Source: Przewalskia tangutica (lineage: Eukaryota; Streptophyta; Magnoliopsida; Solanales; Solanaceae). From it: a stretch of 64,000 bases of DNA. A program made the position numbers and the translations under genes. This document shows, piece after piece, positions 35,791-46,815 of the stretch. The notes under the pieces were generated by a model. It was not told the DNA's origin. It saw only the letters and a program-made list of their open reading frames with translations, and did not search any database. The stretch is taken from positions 32,704,485 through 32,768,484 of the forward strand of contig CM056725.1 of assembly GCA_029844215.1 (NCBI GenBank), written 5' to 3'. How positions within the stretch are numbered: position 1 is the stretch's first letter; each line of letters starts with the position of its first letter.

Positions 35791-37000
35791 ATGCCTCCGC
35801 GTAAGGCAACCTGTGCCCAGACGGCAAGGCAATGAGGGAGTCGCTAGTGGATACAGAGGAGCACGAGGGCGCAGCCCTGGCCAAGACCGAGATAGTACTT
35901 CACGACGAGTTTTGCGACACCGCCAAAGACCAAAGAAGTTTAGAGTCGCAGCAGCTGGTCACCGAGACTACAAGACTGAGCCTCCACCCCACACCGGAGC
36001 AGATGAGATGGGTACAAGGAGATGGCCCGCCATCGCCGTGGTCGTGCCGATATGAGGATAGGTCCGACGCAGCAGCGATTCAAAGCACCAGATGGTTCAC
36101 CCTAGATCGGATAGTTTGAGGCTACAGGACTTCGAGACGTAGCCCGCCGCAGTTCTACGGTCGAGGCTCGAGGATGATCCGCAGAGTTCATCCTACGCTG
36201 CGCCGGATCGAGAGTGATCAAGGCTTCGAGACCGAGTCGGTGGTCCTAGGTTCGCATCGGCCGCGTGATACCGCAGCCGATCGTTTGATTCGCGAGCCGT
36301 CCCGGGAGATAATGCACTTCCACCATTCGGGATGAGTTCGCAAGGGCATTTCTGCACATTTCTTGCCTCCACAGACGGCGAGGGCTCGCCGGCAGATTTT
36401 TGGTGTTGCGTAATCCGCGTGACGCTCGGAGTACAATGTGAGTTCGACTCATCGCCCAGACGCCCCCGCATTAGTGGCTAGTATGGAGGATCGAGTGCAC
36501 CGATATGTTACAGTGGCTCGATGATTACCTAGCGCAGAGTTGTTCGGTGTAGCTCTTCACCGCATGGACATCGCTCGCATGCAGCTTATGCACTAGGGTG
36601 AGGAGCGAGAAATCGACGGAATGACCAAGGTCGCCAGGCAAGAGGGCCGTAACAACAGGTCCTTGGTGACTTTCGAGGCGACCGCCGCAGCAGACTAGTT
36701 ATGCGCCTCCGCCTGAGCAGTGGTCCTCCACAATCTTCAAGGCATCCAGAGTATTCGTGGAGCAGTCGTGGCTCCAAGGGTTCAGATTTTCGAGAGCAGG
36801 GTGTTAGCCACCAAGCCACCCTACCTCGTTGGACTGCCGTGGTAGACTCCACAATGGGAGTGTCGTGCTAGTCCGGAGTTTGTTTTACATGTGACGCAGG
36901 CTATTTTGGGAGAAACCGTCCACTGTGGGTAGCGCTGGTAGATAGCACAGACTACGGTCGGGCCATGGTTCTTCACCTTCCATAGCCAGCAGATGTTCAT
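35791..37000 (+). pseudogene. gag relic, E6
   Basis: This is the gag (capsid and nucleocapsid) relic. The start at 35791 encodes M-P-P-R-K-A-T, preceded by the shared CCCTCCGACG leader, and is the best start because E5 has the same context at 42811. The capsid part at about 36140-36610 parallels E5 gag: F-Y-G-like start, GAGGATGATCCGCAG, GTGATCAAGGCTTC, GTGATACCGCAGC. The nucleocapsid end near 36850-36925 shows G-R-L-H and then C-F-T-C (36881-36892). The following His of the zinc knuckle reads as an aromatic and the last Cys as Arg. Many one-base indels scatter it over all three frames, so no full protein can be made as written. Confidence 0.75.
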
Positions 37001-37803
37001 GCACAAAGCGGGCCACTAGAGGTCGCGTGGAAGTTCTCAGCTTTAGCGGCCTTCAACCGCCTATTTTCGTGCATATCCTTAACCATCTAGAGTTTTGTAT
37101 GTTATGATAATGTGTTAAGTGTTATGTTCAATAGCTTTGTGCTAAAATGTGACTTAGAAACATGCTTAGTGAAAAGGGTAAGCTCGGGGTGAAAATGATG
37201 AACCTTAGAATATTACGTTGAGACCTTAGATGTAAGCGCCTTCGAGTACAAGTTTTTTTTTTTTTGCAAGTGATCCTTGTCTGAGTGCATTTTATGCCTA
37301 GAATGTATTGTGTGATAAGTCCCCGGGTAGTGTGAAATGGAAGTGGTAGCTTTCATGACCAGAGGTAAGATTGTTCGGACGGGATCAAGAGCGTAATGCT
37401 GCTGGTCGGGTCAGCCATGTTGAGGCCAACCCGCCTGCTTTCGGCGCTGGGTCAGCTCGTGGTCCCGCCAGTGGTAGGGTCACGAGGGTGCTAGGCCCGC
37501 TTTTAGATGACCATCGTATGAGTTTGTGGATATGTTCGACCGTGATCGTTCGTGAAGGCCGGAATGGCCTTAGAGGAAAGTAAAGCTAGTAAGATGACCA
37601 AGTTCGAGGTTGTGACTCCAAAGTGTCGGGAATCAAGCGATGATCAAGTGTGGTATGTATACTAGAAGAGTTCAAGTGTTCGGAAGCGGCACGACGAGTA
37701 AGGAGGAAGAGAACGCGTTGTTACGTACAGCGTGGCGTTGACAACTTGTTAGAAGGAACTTCTTCGTTATTCTTTTGTAAGGAACATTCGGACTAATGTT
37801 TCT
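37001..37803 (+). mobile_element. E6 interior, non-gag block before 3' LTR
   Basis: This stretch has no recognisable protein. It holds the block shared with E1, E3, E5, E7 and E8: GAGACCTTAGATGT, GGTCGGGTCAGCC, GGTCCCGCCAGTGGTAGGG, GATGACCATCGTATGAG, ACTAGAAGAGTTCAAGTG and ACATTCGGACTAATGTTTC. A T-run lies at about 37254-37265. In pol-bearing E1 the block precedes RNase H, so E6 appears to have lost everything between it and the polypurine tract. Confidence 0.65.
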
Positions 37804-37816
37804 AAGGAGGGGAGAA
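37804..37816 (+). other. Polypurine tract of E6
   Basis: AAGGAGGGGAGAA directly precedes the 3' LTR start TGTTATACCCC. Confidence 0.85.
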
Positions 37817-38025
37817 TGTTATACCCCGTATTTCCAGAGTATGTACGTGAGGGCGTACGTATTATAATTTGAGCCTTAAAGTTGGCTAGTTTCGAAATTT
37901 GGGCACAAGTGCCAAAAAGAATCGTTTTTCGACGAAACGTTTTACTAAACTTGGAAGGGAAAATTCGCTATGTCATTTATAATTTTTATGGATTTTTCCG
38001 AGAGACGAAACATTTTGGATCAACG

Positions 38026-38220
38026 GAGGGTGACATGTGTCACCTCACATTGGAAGGACTTGTGGCGGTTTGGACGAAAATAGGTGGCATGGTTAGTAGG
38101 ATATTTTGTGCAAGTTGTGGTAGATGGATAAGGTGCACATGGCTTAATCCTAGCCCTACACTTGCCTAACACTTGGAAGAATCTTGTCATTGGTTGGCCA
38201 TTCCTTGACCTATAAATACC
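38026..38220 (+). promoter_or_regulatory. E6 3' LTR palindrome and TATA box
   Basis: GGGTGACATGTGTCACCT (38026-38046, one C short of the 5' LTR copy) and CTATAAATACC (38210-38220). Confidence 0.6.
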
Positions 38221-40288
38221 CTCTAAGTCAAGACTTTCTTCATCCAAACTTGAGCAATCTTTCTAAGTCTCACACTACTCCTCCCTCTTGTTTGCTTCGT
38301 CCAAAGCCCTCCCCTCCCTTGTGAAGCTTTGGGCCGGCAGGCCTCCCTCCCTTTGTAGAGGCTTGGCGGGTACACCCCCTAGCCTAGTTGTTTTCAGATA
38401 ATACCCCTTTTGTGGTATAGAAATACTCTCCTAGTATTGTTATAATGCCCAAATACCTTGGCCCAAATACCTTGTAGTATTCCCAAGGTTACACTTATAC
38501 AAAAGCCCAGAAAATACTATTATACTTCCTTTTAGCCTCTAAACGAAACCCTAAGGAAATCTTCATTGTTAGTTGAAGTATTTAGGTAGTTGGTTAGAAC
38601 TTCTAAGGGTTGTTTGAGCGGTCGAGCGCCTGCAGTGAGCTAAACCTCGCTCGTGATCGACATTTAAACTGATAATTTTGGGCTTATCGAGGTAAACACT
38701 CTTGACCTTCTATTGTAATTGGAAATTACATGTTGTTGGAGTATATAGTTGAAGTATACTATATATAGAATTGAATAATACTTACGGCAATGTCTTTTGA
38801 CTTAAGCCTGAATAATACTTACGGCAATGTCTTGCGACTTAAGCCTGAACTTTAAGAAGAGAATCGAATCAGAATTACTTAGATCAGACATGAGACTTGT
38901 ATAGCATTATCGTGAAGTATAATTGTACACGCCCCAAGAACGTAAACCCCTTGGTTGGCTTGCAGCCACTCGATAGAGGAGGAGAATTACGCTCATGGGG
39001 GAGGTGCCGAATTTTCAGAGAATATTCTACGTCGGGATCTAAAGATATTAATAGGCGCCTTGTGGCCTCTATAGGTTGTAGTACTACGTGTGGAGTGATC
39101 TGCTTGGCTTAGAGTGTAGCCGACGGTTTGAGGTACTTGGAGCGTTTTGCTATTAGTCGATAATCGTCGCGAGGTATGTGAACCTCTTCCTATCTGTTCT
39201 AGCATGATATGTGTATAACTATGTAGTACGGTAGACGTACATGTGTTAACGGCTTTATGGGAAGTTGGTTATAACAGCTCTATGTAAATGAGAAATGCTT
39301 TGTGGTTTTTAAAAGATAACTGATTTGACTTATAACCGACTTGATGTGTGATAATAAAGAACCTTGAAGTATTCTAAAAGATTAAGAAACCTTTTTGAAA
39401 GAAGTGTATACTTGGTTTGAAAACATAAGAGTTATACTTTTTATGAGAAGTTAGGTGTAACGTCTTAAGAGAGATAAAAAGAATGGTTTAATGGTTTAGA
39501 AGTTAAGAGACTTATTCTTAAAAGATAAGAGACTTGACTTAATATGGATGTTTGTGTGAAACCTCATTCGTGAGTAATGAGTACTTGGTTTTAAAAGGGA
39601 ATAATGTTTTACTGATTTCGGAAATCAGAATGAGTATCGACAAACCATTGCAGCGTTAATAAAGGAAATGTATTGAATAAAGAAGTATTATTAAAACCAA
39701 GAGAAACCTCCATCCGCATGAAGCTAAGATGAGACAAAATGATATTACATTTCCTAGATCATGGTCGCTTAAATAAGATTTATGAACAAGAATAACCTAC
39801 TCATTCATGGCATATGTTACTCAATTGTTTTAAAGGAAATTAAGACATCGAACTATGAAACTTTTCTAAAGTAATGAGACTTGAGTAATTGAAATTAGGC
39901 AAACCGAACTCTAGGGAAAAGAAAGGCATTGTTTTGTCTTAAATTGTTTAAAACATAAAGTGTTATAACAACTTTTATGGGAAGTTAGTTATAACGACTT
40001 TATGAGAACAAAAGAAGGGTTTTTATCATTGGTTTTAATGTGGTAAATTGACTTTAAAAAGAGAAGTATTTTGTCCAACAGAAGGCATGGCATTGCCTTA
40101 ATTTTGGTTTTAAAAAGGAAAAGTATGGAAGTTGTATTGATTTACTTAAAAGATGTAAGTCACTCTATTTTTATACTACGTAACGGTGACTTTTATAAAA
40201 GGAATAGATCTCTTAAAAGGAATTTAACTTACGTAGTACTTTAGGTTAAAACCCTGACTTTGGCATAAAATGAAAGTACCTCGAGTCA

Positions 40289-40390
40289 GGTATAACTTGC
40301 CTATGCTTGTTGTTGTGAAACTTGCCTATGCTTGTTGTGAAGCTTGCCTATGCTTGTTGTTATGAAACTTGCCTACGCTTGTTGTGATAG
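40289..40390 (+). repeat. Short direct repeats in E6 3' LTR
   Basis: Four copies of CTTGCCTATGCTTGTTGT or close variants, matching 34501-34597 with small indels in the linkers. Confidence 0.85.
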
Positions 40391-40533
40391 CCTTGTTGTG
40401 CAAGAATTGTGTTTCTATACTACCGTGTCTCTCATGGAGGTCGGTTGACTTGTTGAGAACTTATTCGACGCGCGGCAGCGACGAGAAATTCCACCGCACG
40501 CCTCGCTGATAGTGTTACTTTTGCTAATCGCCG

Positions 40534-40780
40534 GACATACCGACACGATGCGTAGCGCATCGCATGCTTCCATTTTGATTGCCGCCTTGTTGTTCCTCGA
40601 CATACCGACACGATGCGTAGCGCACGTATGCTTCTATTTGGAATGTCGTCTTATTGTTTCCTTCGACATACCGACACGACGCGTAGCGCACGCATGCTTC
40701 CATTTGGAATGTTGTCTTAGTGTTTCCTTGGACATATCGACACGACGCGTAGCGCACGTATGCTCCTTCGATTGTCGTCT
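40534..40780 (+). repeat. LTR minisatellite, E6/E7 type (E6 3' LTR)
   Basis: Four units of 65-66 bases beginning GACATACCGACACGATGCGT or GACGCGT (40534, 40599, 40665, 40731). The copy number equals that of the 5' LTR, as expected after one insertion. Confidence 0.9.
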
Positions 40781-41374
40781 TATTGTTATCATATTATAGA
40801 TCGCCATGCGAGGAAGGAATTCCACGCACGAGTGATGATTGAGGCGCGAGTCCCGACTTGATATGACTATTTATATGTCATCGTAGTTTGGTTATCATAC
40901 ATGTCTCCCGCTTATATAGATCGCTATGATTTCATTTACGATTTTACGCTTTCACATACTGGTACCGCCAGATCGACCTCCTTCGGGCCGCTCACGCCGC
41001 AGTAGAGGTACATCTACCGCCGATCCCCACTTTTAGGATCACCTTTCAAAGATGGAAGCCCGCTTCCTTCTGAGGCTTATCTTAGGTATGTTACCCCGAG
41101 TTCAGAGGTCCTTGTACATTCGTGGGTATGGCGGCCCCGTCCCGCCATATTTGTTGTATAAATCTTAGAGGTCTCAGAGCACCGCTGGGGGCGTAGTCCG
41201 TAAAAGGATAACCGTCGTATTTATGTATATATACCGAACGCAATCGCTTGGGTTGGCTGCTTATTTAGCATGTCTTTTAAATTCATGTTCGTGTTTTTAT
41301 TTCCGCTGATTTTCTCTGATGTTGATTCACTAGGGTGCCCGGTAGGCACTACCACGCCCGGTTCGGTCGTGATG

Positions 41375-42613
41375 TAAAATGTATTGACTAATTAAGTATT
41401 ATTAAAACCAAGAGAAACCTCCATCCGCATAAGCTAAGATAAGACAAAATTGTATTACATTTTCTAGATCATGGTCGCTTAATAAGATTGTTATAAACAA
41501 GAATGAACTACTCACACATAAGATATATGTTACTCAATTTTGTTAAAAGAAGAAATTACATTGTTAGGACTATGAACTATGAAATCTTTCAAAAATAAGA
41601 GACTTAAGTATTTAAGAATATGCAACTTGAACTTTTGGAAAAGAATGTTGTTACTTTAAAACGGAAAATGTGTTGGTTTAAAAATAAAGGCATGGTATTG
41701 TCTTAACTGTCTTAAAAAGAGAGTTTAAATGTTATGGCTAATTTGATACCGAGTCCACGAGACGGACCGAATGTATTCCACCACGCTTTGATACCGAGTC
41801 CACGAGATGGACCGGAATGTATTCCACCACGCTTTGATACCGAGTCCACGGGATGGACCGAATGTATTCCACCACGCTTTGATACCGAGTCCATGAGATT
41901 GACCGAATGTATTCCACCACGCTTTGATACCGAGTCCACGGATGGACCGAATGTATTCCACCACGTTTTGATACCGAGTCCATGAGATGGACCGGGAATA
42001 TGACCATGCGATTTCACCTCGAGTCCCATGGGATGGGCCGAGACATTTTATACGTATCACACGATTTATACCTAGATCACGGCAATGGCGAAGGAGTTCC
42101 ACTGCACGGCGGACGACTTGAGGCGTGAGTCCCCGACTTGACATGATCGCTTTATGTAAACCGTTATGATTTCATTTACGATTTTTCGCTTCACATACTT
42201 GGTACCTATCAGATCGACCTCCTTCGGGGCCGCGCTCATGCCGCAGTAGAGGTACATCGCTGATCCTCACTCTAGGATCACATTTCGCAGTATTGGGAAG
42301 CTCCGCTTTCTCCGAGGATTATCTTTTGCATGTTTTCCCGAGTTTGTAAGTTCTTGTACATTCGTGGTACGGCGGCCCCGTCCCGCCATAGTTGTTGTAA
42401 AAATCTTAGAGGTCCAGTAGTATCGCAGGCGTAATTGTAAAAGGGATGAATCGTCGTTCAAGTTTTATGTATATATACATGCCGAAAGGCAATCTTCTCG
42501 ATAAACCGTTTCATTCTATAATTGTTTCATGTCTTGTTTTTATATTCCGCCGATTTCTCGATGATGTCTACTGGTGCCCGTAAGGCACCACCACGCCCGG
42601 TTCAGTCAGAATA
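41375..42613 (+). repeat. 5' LTR of E5, part 2
   Basis: It continues from the E6 insertion point with TAAAATGTATTGACTAATTAAG and matches the uninterrupted 3' LTR copy from 45625. It holds the E5 minisatellite (41742-42037), the GGAGTTCCAC segment and the LTR end TTCAGTCAGAATA, a degraded form of TTCGGTCGTGACA. Confidence 0.88.
41742..42037 (+). repeat. LTR minisatellite, E5 type (5' LTR)
   Basis: Six units of 44-46 bases, each TTGATACCGAGTCCACGAGA followed by TGGACCGAATGTATTCCACCAC (starts 41742, 41788, 41834, 41879, 41924, 41968), then a degraded unit. Units are near-identical, so the array is recent or homogenised. All overlapping open frames on both strands are repeat artefacts. Confidence 0.92.
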
Positions 42614-42617
42614 AACG

Positions 42618-42630
42618 TGGTATCGTGAGC
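42618..42630 (+). other. Primer-binding site relic, E5
   Basis: TGGTATCGTGAGC, a degraded form of the initiator-Met tRNA primer site, four to five bases after the LTR end. Confidence 0.65.
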
Positions 42631-42810
42631 GCTTAATCCTGAAAGTGTCTATAAACCGTATCTAGTAGTTCTTGATTATCGTGGTGCGCACCACACCAAT
42701 AATCGTGAGGCTATAGGATATTTAGGATTGGTTTCATTCTTCTCACTCGAGATCGTGCCTTAGAGTCAGGTTATAAGTTGGACCCTCCGACGATTTCGCT
42801 TTTACCGCTT

Positions 42811-43980
42811 ATGTCTCCGCGCAAGGCAACCCGGTCCAGATGGGCAAGGCAGCCGGAGGAGTCGCTAGTAGGATACAGGAGTACGAGGCGCAGCCCTGGC
42901 CATTACCCGAGATAGTGCTTCAGACGGCGAAGTTTTGCGACGCCGCCAAAATTTCAAAGAGATTTTAGAGTCCGCAGAAGCCGGGCCGAGACCACAAGAC
43001 TGAGCCTCCCTCCCACACCGGAGCAGAGGAGACGGGTTACGCGAGATGGCCCGCTTATTGGCCGTGATAGTGGCAAGGCACGAGGATAAGCCGACGCAAT
43101 GATTCCAGACTGAGTACCCGTAGTTCACCGCAGAGCGATAGTTTGAGATCGCGACTTTACGAGTCGCACCGCCAGTGTTTTATGGATCGAGGCCTGAGGA
43201 TGATCCGCAGGAGTTCATCCGACATTTACAGCGGATTATGAGAGTGATCAAGGCTTCAGAGACCGAGTCGGTGGTCTTAGGTTCGCATCAGCTGCGTGAT
43301 ACTGTAGTTGATCGTTTGATTCGCGAGCCGCCCCGGGAGAGTATGCACTTCCACCGTATGGACGAAGTTATCGTGGCATTTGCAAGATTTATTGCCTCCA
43401 CAGATGGCGAGGATCGGGCCGACATATTCTTGACGCTGAGGCGCACCGCGCATTTGCTCGGGAGTACAATGGAGTTTGACTCATTAGCTCTGCAGACGCC
43501 CCGCATTAGTAGCCGACATGGAGGATAGAGTGCACCGATATGTCACAGACTTGACGACATTATCTAGCAGAGTTGCTCGGTAGCTTCTTCACCGCACGGA
43601 CATTGCCCGCACGCAGCTTATGCACTGATGCGAGGAGCGAGGGGTCGACGAACGACCGAGATCAACAGAAGAGGCCGTGACAGCAGGTCCTTTGGTAACT
43701 TTCGAGGCGGACCGCCAAGAACAATGTGTTATGTACTCCGCCAAGACAGAGTGGTCCTCCACGCCTTCGTGACGCTCGGTATTCGAGCCGGTCGAGCTCC
43801 GTGGCTTCCGGTTTACGATATACACGGGTTCTAGCCGCCAGGATTCATGTCCCTCTCAGCACGATGACGATGGCAAAGCGCCATCCCGGAATGTCGTTTT
43901 ACGGGTGCTTGTTTTACTCGCGCCGTCAGGCCATATATGACGAGAGATCGGCTTATAGGAGGGGTACAGCAGAATGACGC
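42811..43980 (+). pseudogene. gag relic, E5 (clearest capsid)
   Basis: Gag of a Ty3/gypsy element: capsid plus nucleocapsid. The start at 42811 reads M-S-P-R-K-A-T after the shared leader CCCTCCGACG. The best-preserved part is one open frame at 43175-43528 (117 codons). It begins F-Y-G-S-R-P-E-D-D-P-Q-E-F-I, followed by the V-I-K-A-S-E-T-E-S helix, a Q-L-R-D segment and F-L-T-L-R. These landmarks are typical of plant gypsy capsids. Just downstream, M-E-D-R-V-H-R-Y-V lies in another frame (~43518). The nucleocapsid end near 43900 keeps only a C-F-T fragment. Frameshifts lie both before and after the open stretch. Neighbours are the primer-site relic upstream and the non-gag block downstream. 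Confidence 0.85.
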
Positions 43981-44830
43981 AGCCTACCGGTCAGCAAGTT
44001 CATCGCTTCTATAGCTATGCGCTACAGGTGATTAGGATTAAAGCGACGAAGGGAAAATGAAGCAGATAATACAGGTATATTCTTACCCCTCTAGAGACTA
44101 GTATGCGTTGATGATATGATGAAGTGCTAAGTATTATGTTCAGATAGCATTATGTTAAAAATTGTGTTTAGAAAACATGGTTAGTTAGAAAGGTAAGTCT
44201 GGGGACAGGAAATCATGAGCCTTAGAATATTATACGTAGAGACCTTAGACGCGAGACCATCTTAAGTAAAAGATTTATTTTATGTTTGACCTTTATCTGA
44301 GTGCATAGTATACGTGGATATATTTGCGTGATAAGTCCCCGAGTGGTATGAAATGAAAGAGGTAGTCGAGCTAAGGAGACCACTAGGTTTTCGTGAATTG
44401 ATTAGTGAGATTGTCCCGATTGGGGAACAAGAGTTTGGCGCGATAATGGTCGGTCGTTGAGGACCGATCGCGGTCAACCCGCGACCGTAGCGCGCGGGTC
44501 AGTTCGAGGTGGTCCCGCCAGTGGTAGGTCACGAGGCGCCAGCCCAAGTGTAGACGATCGTTGTACGAAGTTCGCGGATGCTCGACCAATAGCCGCCGAC
44601 GAGATCACCTTATCTTGTCTTTCACCGATCGCTTACTCGCGAGGGTTACGCAAGATGTTATATATCGTGAAGGTTGTAAGATCGCACGGGTTCCCGCTTA
44701 CTTTATGAGAGGTAGTGGAGCCCAAGATGCGCTATTTCTTTTTACGAGGTCTTACTGTGCAAGGTTAGAAACTCAAAGTAGTCTCAAGATTGCATTCACC
44801 CTGGCCTGTTTTTGATTTCGCGGTAGCAAT
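43981..44830 (+). mobile_element. E5 interior, non-gag block
   Basis: No recognisable protein. It has the shared block GAGACCTTAGACG (44250), GATAAGTCCCCGAG (44329), GGTCCCGCCAGTGGTAGG (44511) and TTTTTACGAGGTCTTACTG (44739). It leads directly into the integrase end fragment, so the remaining pol is missing between them. Confidence 0.6.
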
Positions 44831-45110
44831 GAGGATTGTGTGCCTCTTGTTGAGTGAGTATTATAATAGCTACCATTTCAAGATTCTGATGTCGCCTTAC
44901 GAAGCCTTGTATGGGCGGTGCAGTTGCCTGGCCGATTGGTTCGATGTTGGCAAGGTTCGATAGTTGGTCCAAACTTGATCCAAATAGGCGTGGATAAGGT
45001 GGAACTTATGCGTAAGGTTATTGGTAGCTCGCAGTCACCGTAAGTCGCATGATAGTCGCGCGCCGCCACTTGGAGTTCAAAGCCGACGCGGAGCTTTGAT
45101 GATAGAGGTA
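44831..45110 (+). pseudogene. Integrase C-terminal fragment, E5
   Basis: A short remnant of the integrase end. One frame from 44890 reads M-S-P-Y-E-A-L-Y-G-R, then L-A-D-W-F-D-V-G-K-V, which matches the core-to-C-terminal region of gypsy integrase (the same segment is intact in E1 at 56375-56450). Upstream, the N-S-Y-H motif is still readable in TATAATAGCTACCAT (44862-44876). RNase H and the catalytic integrase residues are missing, so E5 could not have supplied its own integration machinery. E8 has a parallel fragment at 61500-61700, which suggests a shared deletion in an ancestor. Confidence 0.8.
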
Positions 45111-45240
45111 ATTCTCGTGGACTTGATTTAAGTATTCGCTGTCAGATTGTATTGGGCTACGTGTGGCATTTGCAAACCGCTTAAGTTATGAGGAACTTTA
45201 TCGTTATCCTGTTTGAGAAGGAACATTCGACTAATGTTTC

Positions 45241-45254
45241 GGGCGAGGGAAGAA
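45241..45254 (+). other. Polypurine tract of E5
   Basis: GGGCGAGGGAAGAA directly before the 3' LTR start TGTTATACCCC. One C interrupts the purine run. Confidence 0.75.
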
Positions 45255-46182
45255 TGTTATACCCCGTATTTCCGCAGTATGTACGTGATTCTTCCTATCC
45301 TCTCGAGCATGATATTTTGATATATATATATATAGTACCAGACGACGACGTGTGTTAACTAAAAAGGGTTTTACTCGATGTCTTTTGACTTGAGTTTTAA
45401 ATAATAAGAATCTTGAAGTATTTCAAAAGAAGTATGAATCGCTTTTGTTAAGAGTAATACTTAGTTTTAAAAGCTAAGAGTTATACTAGCTTTACGGGAA
45501 GTTAGGTATAACGACTTAAAAGAGAAAAAGGAACGGTTTACTTAATTGTTTATGGAAGCCTTGTATTGATTTCTAAATGAGAATAAGTATCGAACAAACC
45601 ATCGCAAATACTAATAAAGGAAAATGTATCGACTAATTAAGTATTATTAAAACCAAGAGAAACCTCCATCCGCATGTAAGCCAAGATAAGACAAAATTGT
45701 ATTACATTTTCTAGATCATGGTCGCTTTAATAAGATTGTTATAAACAAGAATGAACTACTCACACTTAAGATATATGTTACTCAATTTTGTTAAAAGAAG
45801 AAATTACGTTGTTAGACTATGAACTATGAAATCTTTCAAAAATAAGAGACTTAAGTATTTAAGAATACGCAACTTGAACTTTTGGAAAAGAATGTTGTTA
45901 CTTGACTTTAAAACGGAAAATGTGTTGGTTTAAAAATAAAGGCACGGTATTGTCTTAATCTGCCTTAAAAAGAGAGTTTAAATGTTATGGCTAATTTGAT
46001 ACCGAGTCCACGAGACGGACCGAACGTATTCCACCACGCTTTTGATACCGAGTCCATGAGATGGACCGAATGTATTCCACCACGCTTTGATACCGAGTCC
46101 ACGGGACGGACCGAATGTATTCAACCATCGCTGATACCGAGTCCATGAGATGGACCGGAATATATTCCACCACGCTTGATAT
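45255..46182 (+). repeat. 3' LTR of E5, part 1
   Basis: It starts TGTTATACCCCGTATTTCC and has the same internal deletion as the 5' LTR (TATGTACGTGATTCTTCC). A TA run is at 45321-45334. It carries four units of the 45-base minisatellite (45991-46177) and stops at GATAT (46178-46182), where E7 is inserted within that array. Confidence 0.9.
45991..46177 (+). repeat. LTR minisatellite, E5 type (3' LTR, left part)
   Basis: Four units of the TTGATACCGAGTCCACGAGA type, interrupted by E7. The array continues at 55533. Confidence 0.9.
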
Positions 46183-46815
46183 CAGAACGCAATTCGCCAT
46201 GGGTCTGGCATCGTGCCTTACCCCGCACCCTAGTGATACATACATCGAGAAAATCAGCGGAACATAAAACATGAGTCATTTAACAAGAGATATAATAAAT
46301 GAATAGGCCAACCAAAACAGCTTGCCTTAGTATCTATATAAAACCCGAATAGCTTTAATCTTTACAACCCCGCCCACAACAAGATTACATGCACTTAAGA
46401 TATACACGACTATGACGGACAGTGGCCCCGCCATACCTCGAATGTACAAGAACCTACAACTCAGTGGAACACATACCAAAAGATAAGCCTCCGAGAAACG
46501 GAGCTTCACACGCTACGAATCAGGATCCCATGAGCGAGGATCCACGATCGACGATTTCTACTCGCGCAGATGAACGCACTTCGGCGAGGTCAAGATAACA
46601 TGTACTAAGTATGTGAATCGCATAATGTCAGAATGAAATCATAATACTTATACAAAGCAGAGACATGTATGATAGCCAAACTACAAAGACACCACATATA
46701 ATGCTTATATCAAGTCGTGGTCTCACGCCCACAACATCAATCATGCCCGTGGAATACCTTTCCTCATCACGGCAATGATGATATGATAACAACAAGACAA
46801 AGAATCCAAATGGAA

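Larger units (their letters stand above)
32014..41374 (+). mobile_element. E6: complete gag-only LTR element, (+)
   Basis: A 9.36-kb element with 5' LTR 32014-35592, interior 35593-37816 and 3' LTR 37817-41374. The flanks are GAAAA (32009-32013) and TAAAA (41375-41379), a 5-bp target duplication with one mismatch. The uninterrupted target can be read in E5's other LTR near 45625 (GGAAAATGTATCGAC). The 2.2-kb interior has a primer-site relic, gag relic, non-gag block and polypurine tract but no pol. It is therefore a non-autonomous element of the gag-bearing terminal-repeat kind. Confidence 0.9.
37817..41374 (+). repeat. 3' LTR of E6
   Basis: A 3.56-kb LTR closely matching 32014-35592. Differences are mostly one-base indels, plus a tandem duplication of about 37 bases at 38774-38846 that the 5' LTR lacks. 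The palindrome is at 38026-38046, TATA box at 38210-38220, short repeats at 40289-40390 and minisatellite at 40534-40780. The end reads GTCGTGATG instead of GTCGTGACA. Confidence 0.9.

Noticed and set aside
35756..36119. Two overlapping plus frames at the start of E6 gag as separate small genes
   Set aside because: They are shifted pieces of one gag relic; the M-P-P-R-K-A-T start and the downstream capsid landmarks lie in other frames.
41712..42144. Overlapping open frames on both strands over the E5 array
   Set aside because: The 44-46-base repeat reads through in several frames at once, which is repeat behaviour and not coding.
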